A stretch of 17,098 nucleotides of DNA from Candidatus Rifleibacteriota bacterium. Lineage in GTDB: Bacteria > Riflebacteria > Ozemobacteria > Ozemobacterales > Ozemobacteraceae. The translations under genes and the position numbers were made by a program. A model generated the notes under the pieces. That model did not search any database. It saw nothing but the letters and a program-made list of their open reading frames with translations, and was not told the DNA's origin. The stretch lies in assembly GCA_029564115.1 (NCBI GenBank), contig JAKQQP010000547.1:1-17098 (forward strand). Reading direction: 5' to 3'. Positions 1 through 6,744 of this stretch are shown here, in pieces; the stretch's first letter is position 1, and each line of letters starts with the position of its first letter.

Positions 1-63
1 GTGACTGGGGTGAAGTCGTAACAAGGTAGCCGTAGGAGAACCTGCGGCTGGATCACCTCCTTT
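1..63 (+). rRNA. 16S ribosomal RNA, 3' end only (partial)
   Basis: The first ~63 bases are the universally conserved 3' terminus of small-subunit rRNA. The GAAGTCGTAACAAGGTAGCC block (helix 44/45 region) is followed by the GGAGAACCTGCGGCTGGATC helix 45 region and the anti-Shine-Dalgarno CACCTCC. The mature 3' end is placed by analogy with E. coli, which ends shortly after CCTCC, so it is good to a few bases. The 5' ~1,450 bases lie outside the window. The anti-SD agrees with the GAGG/GGAGG ribosome-binding sites seen upstream of several genes here. What follows is unusual: no tRNA and no 23S gene, but a terminator. Confidence 0.98.
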
Positions 64-176
64 CTATGGAGATCATGTTATCTGGCATAGGTCCGATGCA
101 AATCGGCAGCGCAGTAACGGATTTTCGTCGAGCTTGGAAGATTTTTTAAAGCCTTTCGATCTTTATTCATAAATTT

Positions 177-216
177 AACAGGGCTGAGTTCCAAAAGAAC
201 TCAGCCCTGTTTGCTT
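177..216 (+). terminator. Strong intrinsic terminator after 16S rRNA
   Basis: A perfect 14-bp inverted repeat (177-190 with 198-211, arms AACAGGGCTGAGTT and AACTCAGCCCTGTT) encloses a 7-base loop and runs into a T-rich tail (TTTGCTTT), with a second T-run at 225-230. It sits ~115 bases after the end of 16S on the same strand. The 64-176 spacer holds only a small CCGAT/ATCGG hairpin (93-106) and no tRNA. The natural reading is that the rRNA transcript ends here. Confidence 0.88.
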
Positions 217-233
217 TAGTCTGCTTTTTTATT

Positions 234-575
234 TTGTGGAGCTTGAAGAATGTATTGATTTGCTGCTGTCTTTCATGGCATTATCAGGATAATGAGAGGG
301 GCAATGATGAAAACCCGATTCACCATCTTAAAGCCGACGATTTGGGCCGTTTTGTTCTCGATCTTGAGACACCGGCCGAAAAAACCGTCGGCAGAATGTT
401 CGGTTGCTTCACTAAAATCGCGGCGGTTATAGCTTTCTTTTTGTTCATTTCTGTCATGACGAGTGACTTCGGAGTGCTGTCGAAGCTCACCCGTTTTGCC
501 GGCCTCATTCTGGTAGTTGGCTTTTTCTGCAATTCATCTGGCTGTCAGGTCTGGCATACCGCTTCCCACTGTTAA
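234..575 (+). CDS. Doubtful small ORF, possible membrane protein or gene remnant
   Basis: This open frame of up to 113 codons begins at TTG 234 without a recognisable ribosome-binding site. The only in-frame ATG codons are at 396 and later. From about base 300 onward the codon choice (GCC, GAC, GGC, CTC, GTC, ACC) resembles the neighbouring genes. The C-terminal half has two hydrophobic stretches (about residues 63-75 and 88-99) that could be membrane helices. A competing 41-codon ORF in another frame, ATG 307 to stop 432, has a much better SD (GAGAGG, 7-base spacing), so the region may hold a frameshifted remnant or no gene. I recognise no family. Coding status and start are both uncertain. 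Confidence 0.28.
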   Translation: MWSLKNVLICCCLSWHYQDNERGNDENPIHHLKADDLGRFVLDLETPAEKTVGRMFGCFTKIAAVIAFFLFISVMTSDFGVLSKLTRFAGLILVVGFFCNSSGCQVWHTASHC

Positions 576-577
576 AA

Positions 578-606
578 TTGAACTGCAGTGACGTTTTGCC
601 CATAAA
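578..606 (+). promoter_or_regulatory. Possible sigma70-type promoter for the secreted 620-aa protein
   Basis: TTGAAC (578-583) and CATAAA (601-606) are separated by 17 bp, about 35 bp upstream of the ATG at 640. The -10 match is only 4 of 6, so this is a weak call based on spacing and position. Confidence 0.3.
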
Positions 607-639
607 CCAATCTGTAACAGCCCGCGAAAGGTGAGTGAC

Positions 640-2502
640 ATGCGACAACGGCCTTATTTAAAGACTCTGGTAATATCTGCCATTTTTCTGCTGACCTTTT
701 CGACTGTTTACGGGCAGGTTGCCACTGCAGCCTTCGTGCTCAGGTTCGTCGATGCCGACACGGGCCGGCCGTTACCGCTCGTCGAAATTGAAACTTTCAA
801 TGCCATGCGTTTTGTCAGCGACAATCTTGGCTGCATTGCCATACAAGAGCCTGATCTGATCGGCACCAGGTTGCGTTTTGTCATTCGCGGTAACGGTTAT
901 TGCTACCCTCATCTTGATTTTTTTGGGGAAAAGGCTGTCAGCTCGGTGATTGAGCCGGGCAGGCAGTTGCTGATCAGTTTAAAAAGAACTGCGGCGGCAG
1001 AAAGACTTTATCGCATAACCGGCGCCGGCCGTTATCGCGACTCATCGCTGGCTGGGACTACCGGTGTGGACAACTGTCTCCCCGGTCAGGTAATTGGGCT
1101 TGATTCGGCGATTCCAGTATGGTGGCGCAATCAACTGTTCTGCTTCTGGGGTGACACATTGACCACTGATCGCCTTAACCTGAGCGCATCCGGTGGTATT
1201 GTCGAACTGGCCGATGGCAGCGACCCAACGCTTCCTGTGCAGGTCAATTATTTTTCTGATAATGAGGGTTATGCGCTGCCGATGATCGATACAGGCTCGC
1301 CCGGTTTCGTCTGGGTCGAAACGGTATTGCCGCTGCAATATGGTCGTCATGGCGAAATTCTTGCGGCACGTTATGTCAAACACAAGACTCTTGAGGAAGC
1401 GGTTGAAACAGGCTTTGCGGTTTTTCAGCCGGCCGCGCGAAAATTTTCGGTGATTAGACGAATCAAGTCGGGACGTCACCACAAATCAGCTCATGCAGTA
1501 GCGGTCACACATGCCGGTCGTCCGCGTTTTGCCGTGCAGCCATGGGAAATAACCGAACCCGACCTCAAAAATTTTATGAACCCAGCTTCATATATCAACT
1601 ACACCTGCCTTGAACAAGTCAGCGGTGCCGGTGAAATTCAGCTTGGCGGGCAGTCATATCGCGTGCGGCGGAACAGGGCAGGTCGCCCGGTTTTCTCGTG
1701 GGTTCAGGGAGGGTTGCCCTGTTCGCCGGTGGTACAAAAAACACTTCTGCAGGCCGGCCTTCTGCAGAATGACGAAAACTGGCTGCAGCTTACAGAGATT
1801 GGTTCCGGCAGAAAAAAATCTGATTTCAGCGGCTCAATCAGCTGGAACAGCTTCAGGGAGCAATGGATCATGATCACTCAGGGGCACACCGGCGAAATAT
1901 GGTATGCCCAAGCCGACACCTTCACCGGGCCATGGTTGTATGCAAAGCGCGTCGTCGAGCACGATTCATACAACTTCTACAACCCGGTGCATCACCCCTG
2001 GTATGATAGAGACGGCGGCAAAACAATATTTTTCGAAGGCACATACACTTCTTTTTTCACTCGCGACAATTATAAATCGCCGCGGGCAGACTACAACCAG
2101 GTAATGTATCGACTGCAACTCGACCAGCCGTCTTTACTTCTACCAAAGCCTGTTTACCGGGTCGAAACCGCTGCAGGGAAATGGCGCCTGATGAGCGGTA
2201 AGGCCGTAACCGTCGCCGGTTTATGGGCAAGGGTGCAGCAGATTGAATTCTGCGCCTTCAGCGAAAATGCTGCAGCGCCGGAGCTGCTGCAACCGGTTTA
2301 TGACCACGCCACACAAGACGGTGATGCGACAAAATTGAGCCTGATAAACAATGGCAGTCAGCCGCTTTTTTACGCTTTGCGCACCGCCTCGGACGCGGCA
2401 AGTCTCGGAATATCAACCAGCCTGCTTAAAATTGCAGACTTCGGCGCGGTTTTCCCTGCCGCTGGCATTTTGACGCTGTCGCCCGAAATAAAACCGCGAT
2501 AA
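640..2502 (+). CDS. Secreted protein of unknown function, five-bladed-propeller-like
   Basis: This is a 620-residue protein exported through Sec. The N-terminus (MRQRPYLKTLVISAIFLLTF, then an STVYGQ cleavage region) is a clear signal peptide. I chose ATG 640 over GTG 631 because AAAGGTG (627-633) gives an SD with about 6-base spacing to 640. After the signal there is a short beta-rich segment (about residues 28-115, including FVDADTGRPLPLVEIETF) like a transthyretin or carboxypeptidase-regulatory fold. A long domain follows with blade-like strands rich in W, Y and G, such as VIGLDSAIPVWWRNQLFCFW, SWNSFREQWIMITQGHTGEI and GEIWYAQADTFTGPW. That pattern resembles five-bladed propellers of the GH43/GH32/DUF4185 type. 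I cannot point to a catalytic triad, so it may be a carbohydrate-active enzyme, a binding protein or neither. It stands alone between a weak upstream promoter and the mscS-like gene's own promoter. Confidence 0.85.
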   Translation: MRQRPYLKTLVISAIFLLTFSTVYGQVATAAFVLRFVDADTGRPLPLVEIETFNAMRFVSDNLGCIAIQEPDLIGTRLRFVIRGNGYCYPHLDFFGEKAVSSVIEPGRQLLISLKRTAAAERLYRITGAGRYRDSSLAGTTGVDNCLPGQVIGLDSAIPVWWRNQLFCFWGDTLTTDRLNLSASGGIVELADGSDPTLPVQVNYFSDNEGYALPMIDTGSPGFVWVETVLPLQYGRHGEILAARYVKHKTLEEAVETGFAVFQPAARKFSVIRRIKSGRHHKSAHAVAVTHAGRPRFAVQPWEITEPDLKNFMNPASYINYTCLEQVSGAGEIQLGGQSYRVRRNRAGRPVFSWVQGGLPCSPVVQKTLLQAGLLQNDENWLQLTEIGSGRKKSDFSGSISWNSFREQWIMITQGHTGEIWYAQADTFTGPWLYAKRVVEHDSYNFYNPVHHPWYDRDGGKTIFFEGTYTSFFTRDNYKSPRADYNQVMYRLQLDQPSLLLPKPVYRVETAAGKWRLMSGKAVTVAGLWARVQQIEFCAFSENAAAPELLQPVYDHATQDGDATKLSLINNGSQPLFYALRTASDAASLGISTSLLKIADFGAVFPAAGILTLSPEIKPR

Positions 2503-2531
2503 GCTGCTCAAACTGTCGAATTAAGACTGAT

Positions 2532-2560
2532 TTGTTTTTTGTGGCGAACGGGGGTAGAAT
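2532..2560 (+). promoter_or_regulatory. Sigma70-type promoter for the MscS-family gene
   Basis: TTGTTT (2532-2537), a 17-bp spacer and TAGAAT (2555-2560) lie in the 119-bp gap upstream of the channel gene. They give a predicted start near 2567 and a leader of about 55 bases containing the SD GGAGAGG. Confidence 0.6.
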
Positions 2561-2621
2561 TTTGTCATAACCGGGCGTGATAAATTGAGCACAGTCAGAG
2601 AAAAAACGGAGAGGACACCTG

Positions 2622-3869
2622 ATGGATAATGCCACCAAAGTGATTTCATATATCTACTCGATCTGGGACAGCTATTTTGGTCAGGTGACTTTTACCGGCC
2701 TTGGTTCTGGCATAGATCAGACTCTCATCGCCACTTTGGTTTTTCTGGTAGTGTCGTTGCTTTTAATCAAGCTTTTTCGCAAGGTGAATGACAAAATCAA
2801 GAACTTGCGTGACCGCGCCGAGTTCACTCTGAAAATAGGCGAACTTACGCTGATCTCGGCTGCAGGGCTCTCTGAATTTCTGCTGGTGCTGTTTCGTTTT
2901 GTCAGAGCGGTGTTTCTGGTGTTTTTGTTTTTCTGTTATCTGACGCTGATCACCGGTTTTTTCAAGGCGACACGCGGGCTTGCCACAGCCGGTCTGCGTT
3001 GGTTGTTCAGCTCTATGGCTCAGCTGGGTGGTCTGGTCTGGGCTTGTGTGCCCGGGTTTGTCGCCATATTTTTCATTGCTTTCATTACCATGCAGATTTT
3101 GAAACTTCTGCATCTGATAATGGGTGCCGTTGAGCGTGGAAGCATCAGTCTGCCGTGGTTTCATCGGGACTGGGCGAGCCCGACCGACAAACTGATAAGC
3201 TTTCTGCTGGTAGCTCTGGCAGTCGTTCTTGGAGCGCCTTTTCTGCCTGGTTTTGATACTCCGGCATTTCAAGGAGTCTCGGTTTTTCTGGGGCTGTTAC
3301 TGTCTTTGGGTTCAACCGCCGCCGTAGCCAATGTTGTTGCCGGCGTCACCTTGATTTACATGCGTGCCTGCCGCCCCGGTGACCGTGTAAAAATTGGCGA
3401 AATCGAGGGAATAGTACTCGAAACCGGGTTGCTGGTGACCCGCATAAAAACCATGGAAAATCGCGTTATCACCATGCCGAACGGTTTGATGCTGAGCCAG
3501 CCGATAATCAACCTGACTTCTCTAGCTCAGGCCGAAGGCGTTGGAATGAGCGTCGATCTGACTCTCGGCTATGACCTTGACTGGCGCATGGTTCACAAGC
3601 TTTTGCTTGCCGCCGCCGGCAAAACCGAAGGCCTGGCCGGGCAGCCAGCTGCGTTCGTTCTGCAAAGTGAACTTGGCGATTTTTCAGTTGCCTACCGGCT
3701 GCAGGCTTTTACTCGCGACCCGGTCAATCTGCCACGCATTCACTCAAATCTGCGTGCCAACGTTCTTGATACCTTCGCCGAAGCTGGTGTCGAAATTCTT
3801 TCACCCGTTTATGAAGCGAATCGTGAAGGCACTGGCCCAGTAATTCCCCAAAAACAGCCAGAAAAATAG
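2622..3869 (+). CDS. MscS-family mechanosensitive ion channel
   Basis: This 415-residue inner-membrane protein would release small solutes when membrane tension rises on hypo-osmotic shock. Hydrophobic segments lie at about residues 32-52, 84-113, 137-161, 190-209 and 217-249, the last being the glycine/alanine-rich pore helix. It runs straight into the MscS beta domain: ANVVAGVTLIYMRACRPGDR (236-255), then KIGEIEGIV and TMENRVITMPNGLML (277-291), matching the family signature PGDxVxIGxxxGxVxxI...T...xxxPN. E. coli MscS has 286 residues and three helices, so the extra N-terminal helices place this with the longer MscS-like proteins. An SD, GGAGAGG, precedes the ATG. The gene has its own promoter and ends 44 bp before a convergent gene. 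The family is certain; gating properties are not inferable. Confidence 0.95.
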   Translation: MDNATKVISYIYSIWDSYFGQVTFTGLGSGIDQTLIATLVFLVVSLLLIKLFRKVNDKIKNLRDRAEFTLKIGELTLISAAGLSEFLLVLFRFVRAVFLVFLFFCYLTLITGFFKATRGLATAGLRWLFSSMAQLGGLVWACVPGFVAIFFIAFITMQILKLLHLIMGAVERGSISLPWFHRDWASPTDKLISFLLVALAVVLGAPFLPGFDTPAFQGVSVFLGLLLSLGSTAAVANVVAGVTLIYMRACRPGDRVKIGEIEGIVLETGLLVTRIKTMENRVITMPNGLMLSQPIINLTSLAQAEGVGMSVDLTLGYDLDWRMVHKLLLAAAGKTEGLAGQPAAFVLQSELGDFSVAYRLQAFTRDPVNLPRIHSNLRANVLDTFAEAGVEILSPVYEANREGTGPVIPQKQPEK

Positions 3870-3913
3870 TAACTCTGCGGACTACACTGGCTTGTCGCTA
3901 CGATCGCCGCAAT

Positions 3914-4339
3914 TCAGATATCTTCTTCGGTCAGCACCTCGATGCCGTTTTTCAGCAGCAGGTCGGCCGTTAGACCGTTGCCGTCGATCAATCTGCCCGT
4001 AAAAGTGCCGTCATATACTTTGCCCTTGCCGCATGATGGCGATCTCGATTTAAGAATCGCCTGAGTGCAGCCGTATTCTTTGGCCAGAGCGAGGGTGATT
4101 TCGGCACCGCGGGCAAACTGTGTCGTAACATCGATACCGGCTTTGCTGAAAACTTTGTCGCCTTTGATTTCAGAAGGGATGCGTGGCGTGGTCAGCCCAC
4201 CCAGTTGCTCAGGGCAGACAAGAATTGTTTTTTCGTTTTTAACCAGCTCTTTGATTTTTTCATAACCCTTGGTCTGCCCGTCAAAGCGGCAGGGCACACC
4301 GGCGAGGCAGGCGCTGACGATAATGATGTTTTTTTTCAT
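3914..4339 (-). CDS. DUF523 family protein (TudS-like, YbbK-type)
   Basis: This small cytoplasmic protein of 141 residues covers the whole DUF523 family length. Hallmarks are SACLAGVPCRFDG (9-21), CPEQLGGL (42-49) with TPRIPSE after it, and LKSRSPSCGKGKVYDGTF (96-113). The conserved cysteines are C11, C17, C42 and C103. Some family members are thiouracil desulfurases (TudS) that hold a [4Fe-4S] cluster through three conserved cysteines, and a similar cofactor is plausible here. The substrate in this organism is unknown and a desulfidase role is inference. It lies 68 bp downstream of the exported coiled-coil gene on the same strand, with a hairpin between them and only a poor SD, so it is probably read from that gene's transcript. 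Confidence 0.93.
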   Translation of the reverse strand: MKKNIIIVSACLAGVPCRFDGQTKGYEKIKELVKNEKTILVCPEQLGGLTTPRIPSEIKGDKVFSKAGIDVTTQFARGAEITLALAKEYGCTQAILKSRSPSCGKGKVYDGTFTGRLIDGNGLTADLLLKNGIEVLTEEDI

Positions 4340-4365
4340 TTTTCGCTGCTTATTATCATTCTGAC

Positions 4366-4401
4366 CCGGGAGTGCCCGCAGCTTTTCGCAGGCACTCCCG
4401 G
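4366..4401 (-). terminator. Hairpin between the coiled-coil gene and DUF523 gene (weak terminator or attenuator)
   Basis: Arms 4366-4379 and 4388-4401 form a GC-rich 14-bp stem (11 perfect pairs from CCGGGAGTGCC) with an 8-base loop. One inner pair is a T-G wobble when read as minus-strand RNA but a C-A mismatch in plus-strand RNA, which fits selection on a minus-strand transcript. It starts 7 bases after the stop codon at 4408. No U-run follows, so it may only partly terminate, or may stabilise the upstream message. Confidence 0.55.
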
Positions 4402-4407
4402 AGGTGC

Positions 4408-5211
4408 TTACTTTATCAGGGCGGCGAGGCCGCTGAGGTTCATCTGAGCAACGTAGGCGTCGCAGACTTCGGGTTCACCGGTGACAGTGACATAGAAATG
4501 ATGAATTTTCGTGGCGGCAGCCGGTTTGCGTTCAACGTAAACGGCCATGGTTTCTTCGTATGGTTTGTTGACGTAAGGCCCGAAAAACAGCACGGTTTCT
4601 GCTTTTACATCGTCGCGTTTATCGCGGCGAATGGCGAGGTCGGCGCCGGCAGGGGTCGGAATCACCTTGTAAGGATGAAAATCGGCACCGTTAGCATTGA
4701 TGGAAACTTCGACCGTCAAAGATTTTGCTTCGAGATCCTGGGTTTTCTTCTGCAGTTTGTTCATGCTGCTGTTGCCTTCAACAGTGGCCTGCATTTTCGC
4801 CTGCAGTTCAATGATTTTTGCCTGATCACCGGTTTCAGCGGCTTTCTGCATTTCTTCGCTGAGTCTGGCAAGCTGATTGCTCATATTTTCGATACCTTCG
4901 GCATCGTCAGCGAGCATTTTGCCGGCTTCCATGCTTTCCTGCATACTCATTTCGCCATTGTAGACGCATGTTACGTACATTGGGATTGGAAATTTTTCTG
5001 AACCAACTCCAACCATATTCGGAATACTGATTTCTTCAGCCTTTTTAGCAATGCCGTTCTGCGCTTCAGGAAGCAGTTCGACAATTTTATTGTAAGTGGC
5101 TTCGTAGAACGCCTTTTCATCGGCATTGATGGGGCGTTCGGCGCCGCCGTCAGCAAAAAGAACCCCGGCTATCAGGCAGAAAACAGAAAAAAGCGTAAGC
5201 AGTCGTTTCAT
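4408..5211 (-). CDS. Exported coiled-coil protein of unknown function
   Basis: A 267-residue protein with a typical signal peptide (MKRLLTLFSVFCLIAGVLFA, probable cleavage after LFA), so it is periplasmic or surface-located. The middle third (about residues 92-165) is rich in E, K, Q, A and M with heptad-like spacing (SNQLARLSEEMQKAAE, IIELQAKMQ) and probably forms a coiled coil. The remainder looks like beta strands (SLTVEVSINANG, ETMAVYVERK, KIHHFYVTVTGEPEV). There are two cysteines after the signal. The SD is GAGGA, 9 bases before the ATG. I recognise no family. It heads a possible two-gene unit with the DUF523 gene. Confidence 0.85.
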   Translation of the reverse strand: MKRLLTLFSVFCLIAGVLFADGGAERPINADEKAFYEATYNKIVELLPEAQNGIAKKAEEISIPNMVGVGSEKFPIPMYVTCVYNGEMSMQESMEAGKMLADDAEGIENMSNQLARLSEEMQKAAETGDQAKIIELQAKMQATVEGNSSMNKLQKKTQDLEAKSLTVEVSINANGADFHPYKVIPTPAGADLAIRRDKRDDVKAETVLFFGPYVNKPYEETMAVYVERKPAAATKIHHFYVTVTGEPEVCDAYVAQMNLSGLAALIK

Positions 5212-5252
5212 TGGATTGTTTCCTCACGGTTGTGTATTTAAAGACTGCCGCT

Positions 5253-5281
5253 AATATACTGCTAACACAGGTTACATCCAA
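5253..5281 (-). promoter_or_regulatory. Sigma70-type promoter for the exported coiled-coil gene
   Basis: Read on the minus strand, TTGGAT (5276-5281) and TATATT (5253-5258) are separated by 17 bp and lie 40-70 bp upstream of the start codon at 5211. Confidence 0.6.
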
Positions 5282-5342
5282 GCTATTTTCTCGCAATACA
5301 AAATATTACTGATTCTCTGTCACGCTCGGGCCTGTAGTTTGT

Positions 5343-5507
5343 CCGTCATTCCCGCGAAGCCCGCACTTGCGAAATGGGGTGACGGGGATACAGCATTTTG
5401 ACAAAGTTGAATGCGTAGTTTTATCGTCATTCCCGCGGAGGCGGAAATCTAGTTTTAAACAGCCTGGATCCACGCTTTCCCCCTCTGTGGACAAGCGCGT
5501 GAATGAA
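5343..5507. repeat. Dispersed palindromic intergenic repeat, copy A (partial unit plus full unit)
   Basis: A full unit at 5425-5507 begins CGTCATTCCCGCG and ends with the degenerate inverted end GCGCGTGAATGA. A degenerate partial unit at 5343-5387 (CGTCATTCCCGCGAAG to GGGGTGACG) precedes it. The full unit matches the reverse complement of copy B (10013-10097) over nearly its whole length, sharing blocks such as AAACAGCCTGGATCC and TTCCCCCTC. The terminal inverted repeats and internal hairpins make it REP/MITE-like. It sits in the ~500-bp gene-free stretch 5212-5713, which otherwise holds two promoters and a small AACCAG/CTGGTT hairpin (5615-5632). Confidence 0.85.
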
Positions 5508-5663
5508 GTATAAATCAACAATTTACACTTCCGTTTGGGTTCTGCTGTCTTTTACTGCTGATAATCTAGCTTTCTCGTCTCAGAGTAATATTAAGCTCAC
5601 CAAGGCTTTTATGTAACCAGTTTAGCCTGGTTCACCGGGTAATACTGCCTTAAATAAGCTGCT

Positions 5664-5692
5664 TTGATTTTGCCGGCTTACTGTTGTATACT
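5664..5692 (+). promoter_or_regulatory. Sigma70-type promoter for exbB-exbD-tonB
   Basis: TTGATT (5664-5669), a 17-bp spacer and TATACT (5687-5692) are good matches to -35 and -10. The predicted start is near 5699, about 30 bases before the exbB ATG. Confidence 0.68.
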
Positions 5693-5710
5693 TAAGGCTA
5701 CTTAATACAA
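5684..5710 (+). promoter_or_regulatory. Candidate repressor site over the exbB -10 and start point
   Basis: Two direct copies of TACTTAA (5689-5695 and 5699-5705) are exactly 10 bp apart, one helical turn. They are enclosed by an inverted pair TTGTAT (5684-5689) and ATACAA (5705-5710). The block overlaps the -10 element and the predicted start, where a bound protein would block initiation. The same word forms a palindrome in the TonB-dependent receptor promoter (9885-9899). It does not resemble the classical Fur consensus. The regulator is unknown. Confidence 0.45.
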
Positions 5711-5728
5711 CTAGTGGTGAGAAATATA

Positions 5729-6340
5729 ATGACTGATTTTTTGAGTATTCTGCAGGCAGGCGGGCCGATCATGTACCCGCTGACTCTGGTCGGATTTTTC
5801 ATTTTTGGTTTCGGTGTCTATCAGACTGTCTGGCTGGCAATCTGGACCCTGTGGTCAGAACGCTATTCGTGTGCCGGTGCTCCGCGCTGGGCACGCAAGG
5901 CCATAGAAATGGCGAAAAGCCGCAAAGGGCTTGCCGGGCTTTCGCTGCTCGAGTCGATCGAACTGTGTTTCTCGCGTATGGAAGACTGCCTGACGCGGCG
6001 CGTACCCGCGATGCGCTTTCTTGCACAGATAAGCACACTGATGGGCTTTCTCGGAACCGTAACAGGTATGGTCAAAGTGTTTAACACGGTCGCCAGGCTT
6101 GGCATGGTAACGCCTTCAGACCTTGCCGGCGGCATTCATGAAGCCCTGTTTACCACCGTTTATGGCCTGATGCTGGCACTGATTGCCTGGGGTTTCACCT
6201 ATGCGGTCGAGGCACTTGCCCGCCGGCATCTGCGTCAGCTTGAAATTCTGGTATTTCATGAACTTGAAGTTGGTGCTGATACTGCAGCAGATGCGTCGGT
6301 CGTGATTGGCCCCGATAAAGTGACGACAGGTAAAAACTGA
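5729..6340 (+). CDS. exbB: ExbB (MotA/TolQ/ExbB proton channel family)
   Basis: ExbB, 203 residues, is the scaffold and channel subunit of the inner-membrane complex that uses the proton gradient to energise TonB. It shows three membrane segments in the family arrangement: about residues 14-33, then a cytoplasmic domain, then 97-118 (QISTLMGFLGTVTGMVKVFN) and 138-160 (EALFTTVYGLMLALIAWGF). The GFLGTVTGMV and ALxTTxxGLxxAL blocks are diagnostic. ATG 5729 is preferred over GTG 5714 because GGTGAG (5717-5722) then lies 6-7 bases upstream as SD. First gene of a tightly coupled operon, its stop overlaps the exbD start (TGATG). TolQ is the alternative, but the downstream TonB and facing receptor favour ExbB. 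Confidence 0.93.
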   Translation: MTDFLSILQAGGPIMYPLTLVGFFIFGFGVYQTVWLAIWTLWSERYSCAGAPRWARKAIEMAKSRKGLAGLSLLESIELCFSRMEDCLTRRVPAMRFLAQISTLMGFLGTVTGMVKVFNTVARLGMVTPSDLAGGIHEALFTTVYGLMLALIAWGFTYAVEALARRHLRQLEILVFHELEVGADTAADASVVIGPDKVTTGKN

Positions 6341-6744
6341 TGGCTCTGCGCAGAAACAGTGCAAAAGAGGGTTTCGCTCTTGATCTGACCTCGTGTTCAG
6401 ATATCATTTTTACCCTGCTGCTGTTTTATATTTTGACGCAGAATTTTTTACCGCAGACGCCTCTTGAACTGCCGGCGATTTCTTCGCAGACTCATGGCAG
6501 CACAACTGCCCAGCAGATCGAGGTCGCACAGAATGGCCAGCTCAGCCTGAATGGCACGGCTATGGCTGCCGATGCGGTTGTATTGCAGATTGGCGAGAAG
6601 GTTCACAATGCCAGCGACACACAGGTAATCATCTATGTCAGCCGTCTTTCGCCAGCGGGTGTCTCTATTGAGTTGCTCGACAGGCTGCGACGGGCCGGCA
6701 TCAACCGTGTTGCCTTCGCCGGCCGCCCGGAAAGTGAAAAATGA
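6340..6744 (+). CDS. exbD: ExbD (biopolymer transport protein)
   Basis: ExbD, 134 residues, supplies the proton-responsive helix of the ExbB-ExbD motor. It has a short cytoplasmic N-terminus, one membrane helix (about 21-36, DIIFTLLLFYILTQNF) and a periplasmic domain to the end. Asp21 at the start of the helix matches the essential aspartate of the family (Asp25 in E. coli ExbD), within the usual L-T/P-x-x-D-I/V-I/V-F context. The start codon overlaps the exbB stop by one base and its stop overlaps the tonB start (ATGA), indicating translational coupling. The periplasmic part (ISSQTHGSTTAQQIEVAQNG, then VIIYVSRLSPAGVSIELLDR) has the normal ExbD/TolR fold pattern. Confidence 0.93.
   Translation: MALRRNSAKEGFALDLTSCSDIIFTLLLFYILTQNFLPQTPLELPAISSQTHGSTTAQQIEVAQNGQLSLNGTAMAADAVVLQIGEKVHNASDTQVIIYVSRLSPAGVSIELLDRLRRAGINRVAFAGRPESEK

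Noticed and set aside
64..176. tRNA-Ile or tRNA-Ala in the spacer after 16S
   Set aside because: No T-loop (GGTTCGAAT-type) sequence or cloverleaf arms are visible; only a 5-bp CCGAT/ATCGG hairpin is present.
2763..3272. 169-codon minus-strand ORF
   Set aside because: It lies fully within the MscS-family gene on the opposite strand; its Q/K/R-rich composition comes from reversing membrane-helix codons.
4372..5001. 209-codon plus-strand ORF
   Set aside because: It is antisense to the exported coiled-coil gene, which has a signal peptide, SD and promoter. The F/H-rich translation is a typical shadow of a coding strand.
5343..5507. CRISPR array
   Set aside because: Repeats are few, palindromic along their length and degenerate, with no regular spacers and no cas genes nearby.
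5306..5521. 71-codon minus-strand ORF with RLRGNDDK and GLRGNDGQ motifs
   Set aside because: It is the translation of the palindromic repeat; such RGND/GND-like false proteins are a known by-product of CGTCATTCCCGCG repeats. It has no SD.
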